Assembly (NCBI RefSeq): GCF_900100165.1
Contig: NZ_FNEO01000001.1
Span: forward strand, 558,001-622,000
Source: Flavobacterium glycines
Lineage (GTDB): Bacteria; Bacteroidota; Bacteroidia; Flavobacteriales; Flavobacteriaceae
Direction of reading: 5' to 3'
DNA: 64,000 bases
A model generated the notes under the pieces. That model made no database searches. It was not told the origin of the DNA and saw only the letters and a program-made list of their open reading frames with translations. The translations under genes and the position numbers were made by a program. Numbering within the stretch: position 1 is the stretch's first letter; each line of letters begins with the position of its first letter. Of the stretch, positions 1 to 8,376 are shown in pieces.

Positions 1-815
1 GTTGCAAAACATCGGCTTTAGCCTTGAATTTGGCTTCCACTTCCTTATCGCCTTTCATCGCTGCCATTTTGGAAATCGCCATAGCATTGCCATACATATA
101 ACTGTTAATCGTCGGTCGTGCGTTTTGCACTTTACGTCCACCGCTCAACGATTCTTCCATTCCGTCTTTTACATCATGTTGCCAAAACAAACCATCTTTG
201 CGCTGACGATCTTTTTCCCAAACAGCATAATCAGTAACCATATCCGGATACATATCCAATAAGAATTTTTCATCCTTATTGACTAAATAACGATTATACA
301 AAGCATCGGCTGTCCAACTACTGAATTTGTACAATTTATTCATTGGCTTACCCTCATTACCACGATACCAGATTTTAGCATACTGTTCAATGTATTTTGG
401 ATCGTGTACCCAACGGAACTCATTGATGTGATGCCCAACTGCACAAGAAATCAAATTGTATTTATCAGCATACGAACGTTGTACCAAAAACTCGGTAATT
501 CCATAACCTTGAGGAGTCTTGATAATGTGTTTTCTCGCACTCCACCAACGGAAATAATAGATTTCCTCAAAATTTTGCTGCGGACATTCAAACAAAGGAA
601 TATTCGATTTCATCCAAACCCAGGCACTGTCATTCGGAATGGCAAATTTTAGATTTTCATCTTCCATTGTGTTGAAATAATCCACATAATGTTTGAAATT
701 ATCGGCTTTCAATACAGCTCCTTTTGAAGAATGTCCCATCGTCGATTTACAACTACTGAAAGCTGCAATCAGGATAATAAAAACTATTATTTTGTATTTA
801 AATTGGTGTAACATT
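1..815 (-). CDS. MGH1-like (alpha/alpha)6 glycoside hydrolase, 3' end cut by window edge
   Basis: I read this frame from an ATG at 815; about 271 residues are visible and the gene continues past the left edge. The start MLHQFKYKIIVFIILIAAFSSC is a lipoprotein signal with a lipobox Cys at about residue 22, so it is probably a membrane-anchored periplasmic or surface enzyme. The body has the aromatic-rich signatures of MGH1-like / GH63-like hydrolases, for example FRWWSARKH, then WQHDVKDGMEESLSGG and RPTINSYMYGNA. Family knowledge: these are (alpha/alpha)6-barrel exo-glycosidases whose substrate varies. It is the last visible gene of the PUL, 136 nt downstream of the GH95 gene with a repeat element between them. 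Which linkage it cuts cannot be read from the sequence. The family call is fairly sure and the specificity unknown. Confidence 0.72.
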
Positions 816-854
816 TGTTCTAATTGATATGTTATTTAAAATTCATTTGTTATT

Positions 855-946
855 CCCCTCTTTTTAAGAGGGGTGGCTGAAAGCCGGGGTGTTTTTTCAC
901 TACATTTTTTCCACCCCGCCCTACGGGCACCCCTCCAAAGGAGGGG
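855..946. repeat. Composite inverted-repeat element (about 92 bp)
   Basis: The element has a hairpin at each end: CCCCTCTTTTTAAGAGGGG at 855-873 and CCCCTCCAAAGGAGGGG at 930-946. Between them are GCCGGGGTG and CCACCCCGCCCTACGGGC, which can also pair GGGGTG with CACCCC. It is much richer in GC than its surroundings and sits exactly in the gap between two PUL genes. This matches the look of the short non-coding elements scattered through Flavobacteriia genomes. In RNA it would fold strongly and could attenuate read-through into the downstream MGH1-like gene. Confidence 0.7.
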
Positions 947-951
947 AAAAA

Positions 952-3414
952 TTAATTTCCATAAAAAGTATAAGTCTTTCCAGCTTTCATATCAATATCG
1001 TATTCATTGTATTTTGGAAGCTTGAATTTCTTAATAGTAGCTTTTTCAGATATAACAGCTTTTTTCACATCAGCCGATTGAAACAATTCGTTTGGATTTT
1101 GACCTTTGGCTTTTTTCAGTTGGAAACCGTCAGCTTTTAATGTGCTTTCCAATCTCAATCTGCAATTTCCATCTAATTTAGCCTGAATTTTCAACATCGA
1201 AACCTTATTATTTTTCCATTCCAAATCTACAACATAACCTCCTCTGGTTACAATTCCTTTTATCGAACCGTCTTTCCAAACCGTTGGCAAAGCAGGCAAT
1301 AATTGAATCGCACCTTCCTGACTTTGAATCAGCATTTCGACAATTCCTGAAGTACAACCAAAATTACCATCAATTTGAAACGGTTGGTGTGCATCAAGCA
1401 TATTCGGATAGGTTCCACCACCTTTGCGTTGTTCCGGAGTAACCAGTTTTAATTGGTCATTCAATAATTTATAAGCGTGATTCCCGTCTAATAAACGAGC
1501 CCATAAATTCACTTTCCAACCCATAGACCAACCGGTTGATTCATCCGTTCTGTAAATCAAAGATTGTTTAGCTGCTTCAAATAATTCAGGTGTTCTAAAA
1601 GCTGATATTTGGTTACTTGGAAACAATCCATACAAATGCGATACGTGACGGTGATTGTCTTTTGGATTGTCCCAGTCGTCCTGCCATTCCTGTAATTGAT
1701 TGTATTGTCCAATTTTCATTGGAGGCATTTTAGCCAAAGCTTCTTTAACTTTTTTAGCAAAAACCTGATCACCAGAAACAATATCGGTAGCCCTAATTAC
1801 ATTCGAAAACAAATCAAACAGCAATTGGTTATCCATCGTAGTTCCCGATGAAAGTGTAGCCGCTCCGCTTCCTCCCGGATGCGTATTTTCCGGAGAAACT
1901 GACGGCACTACTACCAAATAACCTGTATTAGGATCTTTTACCAAAAAGTCTAAGAAGAATTCAGCTGCACCTTTCATAATAGGATAAATCTCTTTCAGGT
2001 AATTTTTATCTCCTGTGTACAAATATTTCTCCCATAAATCCTGAGAAACCCAAGCTCCTCCAGTAGGCCACATTCCTGAAGTGGCGTGATCTATAGGTCC
2101 TGTAATTCGCCAGATATCAGTATTGTGATGCAGCACCCAGCCATTGGCATTGTACATGATTTTTGCAGTTTCATGACCTGTAACAGCCAATTCTTTTGCC
2201 ATTTGAATAAAAGGCTCATGCATTTCCGAAAGATTAGTTACTTCGGCAGGCCAATAATTCATCTCAGCATTAATGTTCATTGTATATTTACTTTCCCAGG
2301 CAGGGAATAACATATCATTCCAGATCCCTTGCAGGTTAGCCGGTTGTCCTCCGGGTTGCGAAGAAGAAATCAATAAATAACGACCAAATTGAAAATACAA
2401 AGCCGCTAATTGCGGATCAAATTGTTTAGAGAAATTTCGAATACGTTCGTCCGTAGTGGCATTTGCAGCAGCATTTGTACCCAAATCCAATGCAACGCGA
2501 TGGAAGAATTTTTGGTAATAAGCTACGTGAGATTTTTTGATTTCTTCGAAGTTTTTAGTCAAAGCCGCTTCAAGAAAACGTTTACATTTTTCCTCCTGAT
2601 TTAAATCTAAAGTTTTGTAATCAACAAAGTTAGTAGCGATAGAAATGTATAAAGTAGCTTCATCTGCTCCGTCGATGCTAATAATTCCGTTTTTTGAACT
2701 AACTGAACCGCCTACGTTTTTAACTGCGGTACGTCCCTGAAATTTTATTTTCCCTTTTAGACCTTCAACTGTACTTCCCACTCCTGACAATACACTTTGA
2801 TTCCCGTCCGAATAAGGTTCGGTTTTATCAAAAGGGCTGTTCATCATCACATTGCAGGTAATCATTCCCGGTTTACTTGCCGTCAATTTTACAGCTACAA
2901 CCTGATCAGAAAAAGCTGTTAAAATTTCTCTTTTATATTCAACACCATTCACTACATATTTCACCGTAGCCGTAGCATTATCAATATTTAAATCGCGATA
3001 ATAATTGGTAAATTTATCATGCCCCGAAAAAGAAACATACACACTTCCAAAAGTCTGATACGGCATTCCATTATTGGTTTGCGACATCATTTCTTTATCT
3101 GCCAGGGTATGCGCTTCATCAAATTTACCATCGAAAATTAATTTTCTAACCACCGGTAAAGCAGCTAATGATTTAGAATGTGCATTTGAATTTGGCGAAC
3201 CAGCCCAAATGGTTTCTTCGTTTAATTGTAATCTTTCAATACTTGGATTGCCAAAAACCATCGCTCCCAAACGTCCATTACCCAAAGGCAGGGCTTCGTT
3301 CCAGATAGCAGCCGGTTTATCGTACCAAAGTTTTAAATCAGATTTGGATTGTGCCATCACAGCAAATGAAAAGAATCCAAAACAGATTACAATAATTTTA
3401 TTTTTTAAGTTCAT
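952..3414 (-). CDS. GH95 family alpha-L-fucosidase / alpha-L-galactosidase
   Basis: This is an 820-residue secreted enzyme with signal peptide MNLKNKIIVICFGFFSFAVMA. GH95 hallmarks run along its length: the N-terminal beta-sandwich motif LPLGNGRLGAMVFG (about 42-55) with LNEETIWAGSP, the catalytic-barrel motif NINAEMNYWPAE (380-391), PSVSPEN (504-510) and a late QIDGNFG motif. Length matches the family (about 750-830). Family knowledge: GH95 enzymes invert and remove terminal alpha-1,2-L-fucose or alpha-L-galactose; a GH95 in the Bacteroides thetaiotaomicron RG-II locus acts on L-galactose. In this rhamnogalacturonan-type locus either activity is plausible and sequence reading alone does not settle it. 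A 71-nt gap separates it from the small membrane protein gene upstream. Confidence 0.93.
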   Translation of the reverse strand: MNLKNKIIVICFGFFSFAVMAQSKSDLKLWYDKPAAIWNEALPLGNGRLGAMVFGNPSIERLQLNEETIWAGSPNSNAHSKSLAALPVVRKLIFDGKFDEAHTLADKEMMSQTNNGMPYQTFGSVYVSFSGHDKFTNYYRDLNIDNATATVKYVVNGVEYKREILTAFSDQVVAVKLTASKPGMITCNVMMNSPFDKTEPYSDGNQSVLSGVGSTVEGLKGKIKFQGRTAVKNVGGSVSSKNGIISIDGADEATLYISIATNFVDYKTLDLNQEEKCKRFLEAALTKNFEEIKKSHVAYYQKFFHRVALDLGTNAAANATTDERIRNFSKQFDPQLAALYFQFGRYLLISSSQPGGQPANLQGIWNDMLFPAWESKYTMNINAEMNYWPAEVTNLSEMHEPFIQMAKELAVTGHETAKIMYNANGWVLHHNTDIWRITGPIDHATSGMWPTGGAWVSQDLWEKYLYTGDKNYLKEIYPIMKGAAEFFLDFLVKDPNTGYLVVVPSVSPENTHPGGSGAATLSSGTTMDNQLLFDLFSNVIRATDIVSGDQVFAKKVKEALAKMPPMKIGQYNQLQEWQDDWDNPKDNHRHVSHLYGLFPSNQISAFRTPELFEAAKQSLIYRTDESTGWSMGWKVNLWARLLDGNHAYKLLNDQLKLVTPEQRKGGGTYPNMLDAHQPFQIDGNFGCTSGIVEMLIQSQEGAIQLLPALPTVWKDGSIKGIVTRGGYVVDLEWKNNKVSMLKIQAKLDGNCRLRLESTLKADGFQLKKAKGQNPNELFQSADVKKAVISEKATIKKFKLPKYNEYDIDMKAGKTYTFYGN

Positions 3415-3485
3415 ATTTTATGCTTTTTGGGCGAAAACCCTAATTATTTTTTGGTACAAATTAGATATTATTATGATAGCTATTT

Positions 3486-4013
3486 TTATTTAGTTGTCAT
3501 TTCTGACATTAATTTTTTATTTCCAATTATTAATTGAAACAGTATAACCCCGAAAATCCCAAGTATTAAAATCCCAAGTATTTCAAATGAATAAATAACA
3601 ACATCTTTTTTTATTTCTTGGATTTCTTTTTCTCTACAATACAAATTTATGTTTGCATCACTTGCTGAATATTCTACACATATTTCATCTCCAACTTCTC
3701 CTTTGTATGAATTAAAAGTAGAACCTTCGTATTTTTTACCATCAACAAAAAATTCATAATATGCTGAATAAACACTTTTCCCAGATATTGACACAACTTT
3801 GGCATAAGTTGATTTTGTATTCGAAGAAACAATTTTTCTTATGCTGTTTTGTTTATTAACAACGTAAAAAGAAAATGAAAATATAACCAGAAAAAAAACA
3901 AAACAAACAAGTAACATTTGCCTAAATAATTTTGATATTTTACTCCAGTCAATTCTTCTATTAACTTTCTTTTTATGTTCTTTCTCGTAGAGGCGTCTTT
4001 CTCGTCTATTCAA
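3486..4013 (-). CDS. Small two-TM membrane protein, DUF3592-like
   Basis: This 175-residue protein has a very basic N-terminus (MNRRERRLYEKEHKKKVNRR), a membrane segment at about 33-52 (LLVCFVFFLVIFSFSFYVV) and a second at about 143-162 (SFEILGILILGIFGVILFQL). The soluble part between them contains YYEFFVDGKKYEGSTF and GDEICVEYSASD. That pattern, with short beta strands around a VDGKxYxG motif, resembles DUF3592-type domains, but the match is by eye. It is not an enzyme of carbohydrate metabolism and has no signal peptide, so it looks out of place between an esterase gene and GH95. Its codons are AT-rich like its neighbours. The ORF is clean and the function unknown. Confidence 0.6.
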   Translation of the reverse strand: MNRRERRLYEKEHKKKVNRRIDWSKISKLFRQMLLVCFVFFLVIFSFSFYVVNKQNSIRKIVSSNTKSTYAKVVSISGKSVYSAYYEFFVDGKKYEGSTFNSYKGEVGDEICVEYSASDANINLYCREKEIQEIKKDVVIYSFEILGILILGIFGVILFQLIIGNKKLMSEMTTK

Positions 4014-4063
4014 TTATTCTTTGTTTATTATTACGGTTAACTTGTTAATTAGTGTCTATTCTT

Positions 4064-5476
4064 TTACTTCTTAACCTCATTTACTTTAAGATTCTTCTCT
4101 CCAAACATTTCATATAATTTGTCAATATCTTTCAATGCGTTGGCGGGTAAATTTTCACCTTTAGCACCAAAAACATACATTTTTTCATAGGGTTCAATCA
4201 CACAAGTCGATTCATCAATTTCGCCTTTTTCGTTTTGAACCTTTTTCAAATCTAATCCTAAATATTTCGCCATAAACGGATACATCGCCATGCGTTTTGA
4301 TTCTCCGTAATTATGTCCTTCTTTTGGAAAATGAGCATTTTCAACTAAATTTTCCTTTCCGTACAATCCATAGGTTTTCTTAACAAATGGATATTCTAAT
4401 TCGGGTACAGTTGCTGTCCAATCACCACCATCAGAAACAATCAGCTGTGGCTTTGGCGCAGCCATTGATGCAATCTCAGCATTATTGGTTCCGTTTCCAC
4501 AAAGATGCAAACCGCGACCACTTTCGCAAGGACAACCTCCCGAAAAATGAGAAGACGTCATCACCACAGGAACCGAAACTTTTATTCTGTCATCAATAGC
4601 GGCCAAAAACATCGTTTGAGAACCACCACCTGAACCACCAGTTGCAGCTACACGGCTCATATCTGCATATTTTTGAGTAGCCATATAATCTAACAATCGT
4701 TCGGCACTTAAAACCTGAATAGTTTGAGCAATGCTCTGACGATGCAATGTTGATGGAAACTGCAACGTAGATTCGCCCCAGGCAAACAAATCAAAATCAA
4801 CAACCACTGCTCCCATTTTTGCTAAAACAGCACAACGCAATTGCTGGTCTTTTCTATATCTTCCATCACCAAAATGACCATTAGGCGTAATGATTACCGG
4901 AGCTTTTCCTTTTAAAGGATACGGTTTGTAAATAGAACCCGTTGCATAAACACCCGGAATAATTTCTAAACCAATATTCTCAACTGTATAATTTCCATAC
5001 TTTCTTATCGGTGTCAAAATTGGTTTTTTCTTTGGCATTGGCGGTGCTTTGTCTAAACCAATCGAACTAATGATACACTGCTTTAAATCGGCTTTTCTGG
5101 TTTCCCAGGCTTTCAAATTAGGATACAAATCAGCTAAATATTCCAAACGTTCTTTACCAACATTATCCGAATTTCTTGCATATTCAAACTTTCGAATAAC
5201 ATAAGTCGAATCATTTTCCTTAAAAAAAGTAAGATCGAAGGGAGCTAAAATTGCCGTTAATGAAACTTCTAAATTGCCCTGACGGATTCTCCAGTCGGCA
5301 TAATCCAATTCCTTTTCTTTTAATAAACCATCTTTGTCTTTGATAGTTACCTTAAAAATCGATTCTATCTTTTGGATGGTTTTTGTAATTGGTCCGCGAT
5401 AATTATCGTCTGATGTTTGCGCATTCCCTTTTGGCAACAACAAAAATAGAAATACCACCAGAAATACCTTCTTCAT
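4064..5476 (-). CDS. Secreted alpha/beta-hydrolase esterase with N-terminal STN-like domain
   Basis: I prefer the start at 5476 (MKKVFLVVFLFLLLPKGNA, a good signal peptide) over an in-frame ATG ten codons earlier. Residues about 30-95 (TIQKIESIFKVTI ... VSLTAILAPFDLTFFKEND) look like an STN (secretin/TonB short N-terminal) domain. The rest is an alpha/beta hydrolase of the acetyl-xylan-esterase-like group: nucleophile elbow TGGSGGGS with Ser282, an Asp in SDGGDW (349-352), and His388 in EGHNYG. Three cysteines cluster at 315, 317 and 326 (CPCESGRGLHLC). In the PUL it probably removes acetyl or methyl esters from pectin so that the glycosidases can act. The exact ester is unknown. It is followed after 50 nt by the small membrane protein gene. 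Confidence 0.8.
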   Translation of the reverse strand: MKKVFLVVFLFLLLPKGNAQTSDDNYRGPITKTIQKIESIFKVTIKDKDGLLKEKELDYADWRIRQGNLEVSLTAILAPFDLTFFKENDSTYVIRKFEYARNSDNVGKERLEYLADLYPNLKAWETRKADLKQCIISSIGLDKAPPMPKKKPILTPIRKYGNYTVENIGLEIIPGVYATGSIYKPYPLKGKAPVIITPNGHFGDGRYRKDQQLRCAVLAKMGAVVVDFDLFAWGESTLQFPSTLHRQSIAQTIQVLSAERLLDYMATQKYADMSRVAATGGSGGGSQTMFLAAIDDRIKVSVPVVMTSSHFSGGCPCESGRGLHLCGNGTNNAEIASMAAPKPQLIVSDGGDWTATVPELEYPFVKKTYGLYGKENLVENAHFPKEGHNYGESKRMAMYPFMAKYLGLDLKKVQNEKGEIDESTCVIEPYEKMYVFGAKGENLPANALKDIDKLYEMFGEKNLKVNEVKK

Positions 5477-5517
5477 TTTATCCCTTTTCCTCTTTAAATT
5501 TATCATTTTATTTCTAT

Positions 5518-8307
5518 TTACAAAGCAGATTCCACAACATATATTCCTGAACCTAAGACAAATGAAGATTTTTCTTCATTATCCAAAACTTTCAGGACAT
5601 TTTTAGAATCGCTTAGTATTTTACCATTCACTTTGATAATTGCATTCTTTTTAACCGGCAATTTTACCGTTGCCGTTGTATTTACCGGAATCGTAAATTT
5701 GAAAGCTACCTTGTTATCTTTTTTCTCCCACTCTGAAGCAATTTCTCCAAAAACAGAATTATACGTTCCTTTAACAAAAGTCATATCACCTACCATTTCC
5801 GGTTGCAGGAAGAAATGTTTGAATCCCGGATTTGCCTCATCTGCAACTATACCAACCAAACTTTTATAAAACCATTCCTCAATTTGCCCCATCATAAAGT
5901 GATTCCATGAATTTCCTTTTCTCGGATCCCATTGTTCTGTTAAGGTGGTCAAACCAAATTTAATCTGGAAACCATAACCCGGTGCATCATAATGATTGTG
6001 CATTTTGTACATCACCTCATTCAAACCGTTATCAGCCAAAACCTGAAATAAATAACGATTTCCAACATCTCCTGTAGTCAATCTGTAATTTCTTGCTTTG
6101 ATGTCGTTAACCAAATTGTCTAAAACCGCCTGCTTATCTTCCGGAGCAACCATATTTAAAAACAACGGAACAGCATTGCTAAACTGACTTCCTGTACCGT
6201 ATTGTTTCGTCTTTGCATCAAAGAACTTGCCATTAAATGCATTTTTTACACTTTTTGCTAAATTTTCATAAATAACGGCATCTTCTTTTTTGTCTAAATA
6301 TCTTGCAGCTTTAGCCAATAAATCAATTCCAAAATAGTAATGACTTGTAGCCGAAAGCGCTATAGGACTGTTTTTAGAATACCCCGCTGCATGATCTCCG
6401 TAATCATACCAGTCGCCTAATCCATGAGAAACAATTCCGTCTTTTGACTTTGATGTCAAATAATCAACATATTTTTTCATTACAGGATAATATTCTTTCA
6501 GCAAAGAATCATCTCCGTAATATTCATAGTACATCCAAGGCAGGATAACTCCCGTTACTCCCCATTCCGGCGAATCGGTAAAATCACCACCAAAAACAAC
6601 ATATTCAGGAACAATTGACGGAATTAAACCACCATCACGTTGTGAATCGGCAATATTCTGCATTGTTGCAGGAATAAAACTTTTCAGATTGTAATTAAAT
6701 AACAATCCCGGACCGTTTAAGTGAATTTCCTCAATCCAGCCCAGTTTTTCACGTTGCGGACAATCGGTGAAAACACTTTGAAAATTACTTTTTATAGCAT
6801 TATTAATCAGCCAATGTGTTTTGTTGAAGATGTCATTGGAAGATTCAAAAGTTCCTGCTTCGCCAGCCGAATTGTATATAAAATTCGATTTTAAATCAAC
6901 CAATGTTGGCAGATTTTCATTTTTGGTTTCTTTGTAATTGATATTCTCAATCTGCACATATTGAAACCCATAATAACTGAATTTCGGTTGCCATTCTTCA
7001 ATCCCGTCGCCTTTCAGCGTATAGTCATAATAATATGGTTTTCCGGTTTTTCCCTGACCGACTGTTCCGTCTTCATTCAGGCTTTCGCCAACCCAAACAC
7101 GAACCGTTTGTCCTTTTTTTCCTTTTACTTTTATGGTTGTAAATCCGGAAAGATTTTGTCCCATATTGAAAATGTAAAAATTAGGTTTCAGCTCTTTGGC
7201 TTCCTTAACTTCGTATCGTTTTTGGATTGTAATTGGCGTAGTTGTCTGCGGTTTCAAAACACCTTTTGGCGCTTCCTGAACGACTACTTTTTTCCAGTTG
7301 GTTTCGTTAAACCCCTTAAGGTTCCAGCCTTTTTGTTCCAAATTAGCATTGTAATCTTCTCCTCCAAAAATACTGTTATAAGTAATTGGGCTTTTGCTGT
7401 ATTTCCAACTTGCATCCGATTTTACAATTTCTTCCGAACCGTCTTTATAAGTAATTTTCATTTTAAAAAACAAAGTCGGCGGACCAAAACTCACATAAAA
7501 TTTAGAATATCTTTCGGCAAGCGTGTTATACATTCCGTTACCCAACAAAACACCGATTACGTTTTCTCCTTTTTGAAGTTCTTTGGTATTTAATTCGTAA
7601 ACATTGTAATTTACGGTTTTGTCGTAATCTGTCCACAACGGTGCAAACTCACTGTTCCCGATTTTTTTACTGTTGATGGTCAGTTCATAATGTCCCAAAC
7701 CGGAAATGTAAACCACAGCTTCTTTGATTTCTTTATTTACCGAAAATGGTTTACGAAGCATGATACTTCTGCGTGACAATGAATCGGAGGCATTAATCAA
7801 AGCGTCTTTTTTCTGTCTGTTAAAAGTTGCCGTATGGTAATTTCTGCCTTCCGGCAAATGACTATCAGCCTTTGTAATGGCACCAATCCAGGTTGGATTT
7901 AAATCCGAAGGTTGCGTTCTGAAAGAATTGGTTTCACTCCATTGAGAAGCTTTTTTATCATTCGACCAAACTCGTACTTTCCAGAAATATTTCGTTTCGT
8001 TTTTTAATGCTTTTCCATTGTAACGTAAATCCTGACTTGCAGCAGAAATGACTTTTCCACTATCCCAAATATCTCCTTGATTTTTATTCAATTTTTCAAC
8101 AGAAGAAGCTACCAATAGCTGATAAGCAGTTTGGGAAATATTGTACTCTTTAGAAGTCAATTTCCAACTAAAAACAATAGATTTTGTGCTTACAGCCAAA
8201 GGATTTACAGCCGCATTACAGCTTAAATCACTGACTTTAACTTGACCATTCGAAATAAAAGTTGCTAAAAGACAAAAGAGAAATAGTATGTTTTTTAAAT
8301 TCTTCAT
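5518..8307 (-). CDS. GH78 alpha-L-rhamnosidase
   Basis: This 929-residue protein has signal peptide MKNLKNILFLFCLLATFISNG. Domain order follows large GH78 enzymes: an FN3-like N-terminal module (about 24-130, with FSWKL and YFWKVRVWS), beta-sandwich carbohydrate-binding modules (about 140-470), then the (alpha/alpha)6 catalytic barrel and a C-terminal beta domain. The catalytic barrel carries FTDCPQREKLGWIEE (513-527), the usual general-acid region, and TLTEQWDP (788-795) with the candidate base Glu791. GH78 enzymes remove terminal alpha-L-rhamnose, found in both RG-I and RG-II. The stop lies 41 nt before the esterase start, so the two are probably co-transcribed. It is one of three rhamnosidases in the locus (two GH78-type, one GH106), implying several different rhamnosyl linkages. 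Confidence 0.94.
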   Translation of the reverse strand: MKNLKNILFLFCLLATFISNGQVKVSDLSCNAAVNPLAVSTKSIVFSWKLTSKEYNISQTAYQLLVASSVEKLNKNQGDIWDSGKVISAASQDLRYNGKALKNETKYFWKVRVWSNDKKASQWSETNSFRTQPSDLNPTWIGAITKADSHLPEGRNYHTATFNRQKKDALINASDSLSRRSIMLRKPFSVNKEIKEAVVYISGLGHYELTINSKKIGNSEFAPLWTDYDKTVNYNVYELNTKELQKGENVIGVLLGNGMYNTLAERYSKFYVSFGPPTLFFKMKITYKDGSEEIVKSDASWKYSKSPITYNSIFGGEDYNANLEQKGWNLKGFNETNWKKVVVQEAPKGVLKPQTTTPITIQKRYEVKEAKELKPNFYIFNMGQNLSGFTTIKVKGKKGQTVRVWVGESLNEDGTVGQGKTGKPYYYDYTLKGDGIEEWQPKFSYYGFQYVQIENINYKETKNENLPTLVDLKSNFIYNSAGEAGTFESSNDIFNKTHWLINNAIKSNFQSVFTDCPQREKLGWIEEIHLNGPGLLFNYNLKSFIPATMQNIADSQRDGGLIPSIVPEYVVFGGDFTDSPEWGVTGVILPWMYYEYYGDDSLLKEYYPVMKKYVDYLTSKSKDGIVSHGLGDWYDYGDHAAGYSKNSPIALSATSHYYFGIDLLAKAARYLDKKEDAVIYENLAKSVKNAFNGKFFDAKTKQYGTGSQFSNAVPLFLNMVAPEDKQAVLDNLVNDIKARNYRLTTGDVGNRYLFQVLADNGLNEVMYKMHNHYDAPGYGFQIKFGLTTLTEQWDPRKGNSWNHFMMGQIEEWFYKSLVGIVADEANPGFKHFFLQPEMVGDMTFVKGTYNSVFGEIASEWEKKDNKVAFKFTIPVNTTATVKLPVKKNAIIKVNGKILSDSKNVLKVLDNEEKSSFVLGSGIYVVESAL

Positions 8308-8376
8308 ATTTTATTTTTGCACATAAATTTGGCAGATTTTATTTTGTGAATTTTTAAATATTTCAATCTTTTAATC

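Noticed and set aside
3074..3493. 139-codon plus-strand frame across the GH95 start
   Set aside because: Overlaps the signal-peptide end of GH95 on the other strand and has no domain or promoter.
6961..7593. 210-codon plus-strand frame
   Set aside because: It lies wholly antisense to the GH78 gene, has biased phenylalanine/asparagine composition from an opposite-strand reading, and shows no signal or domain.
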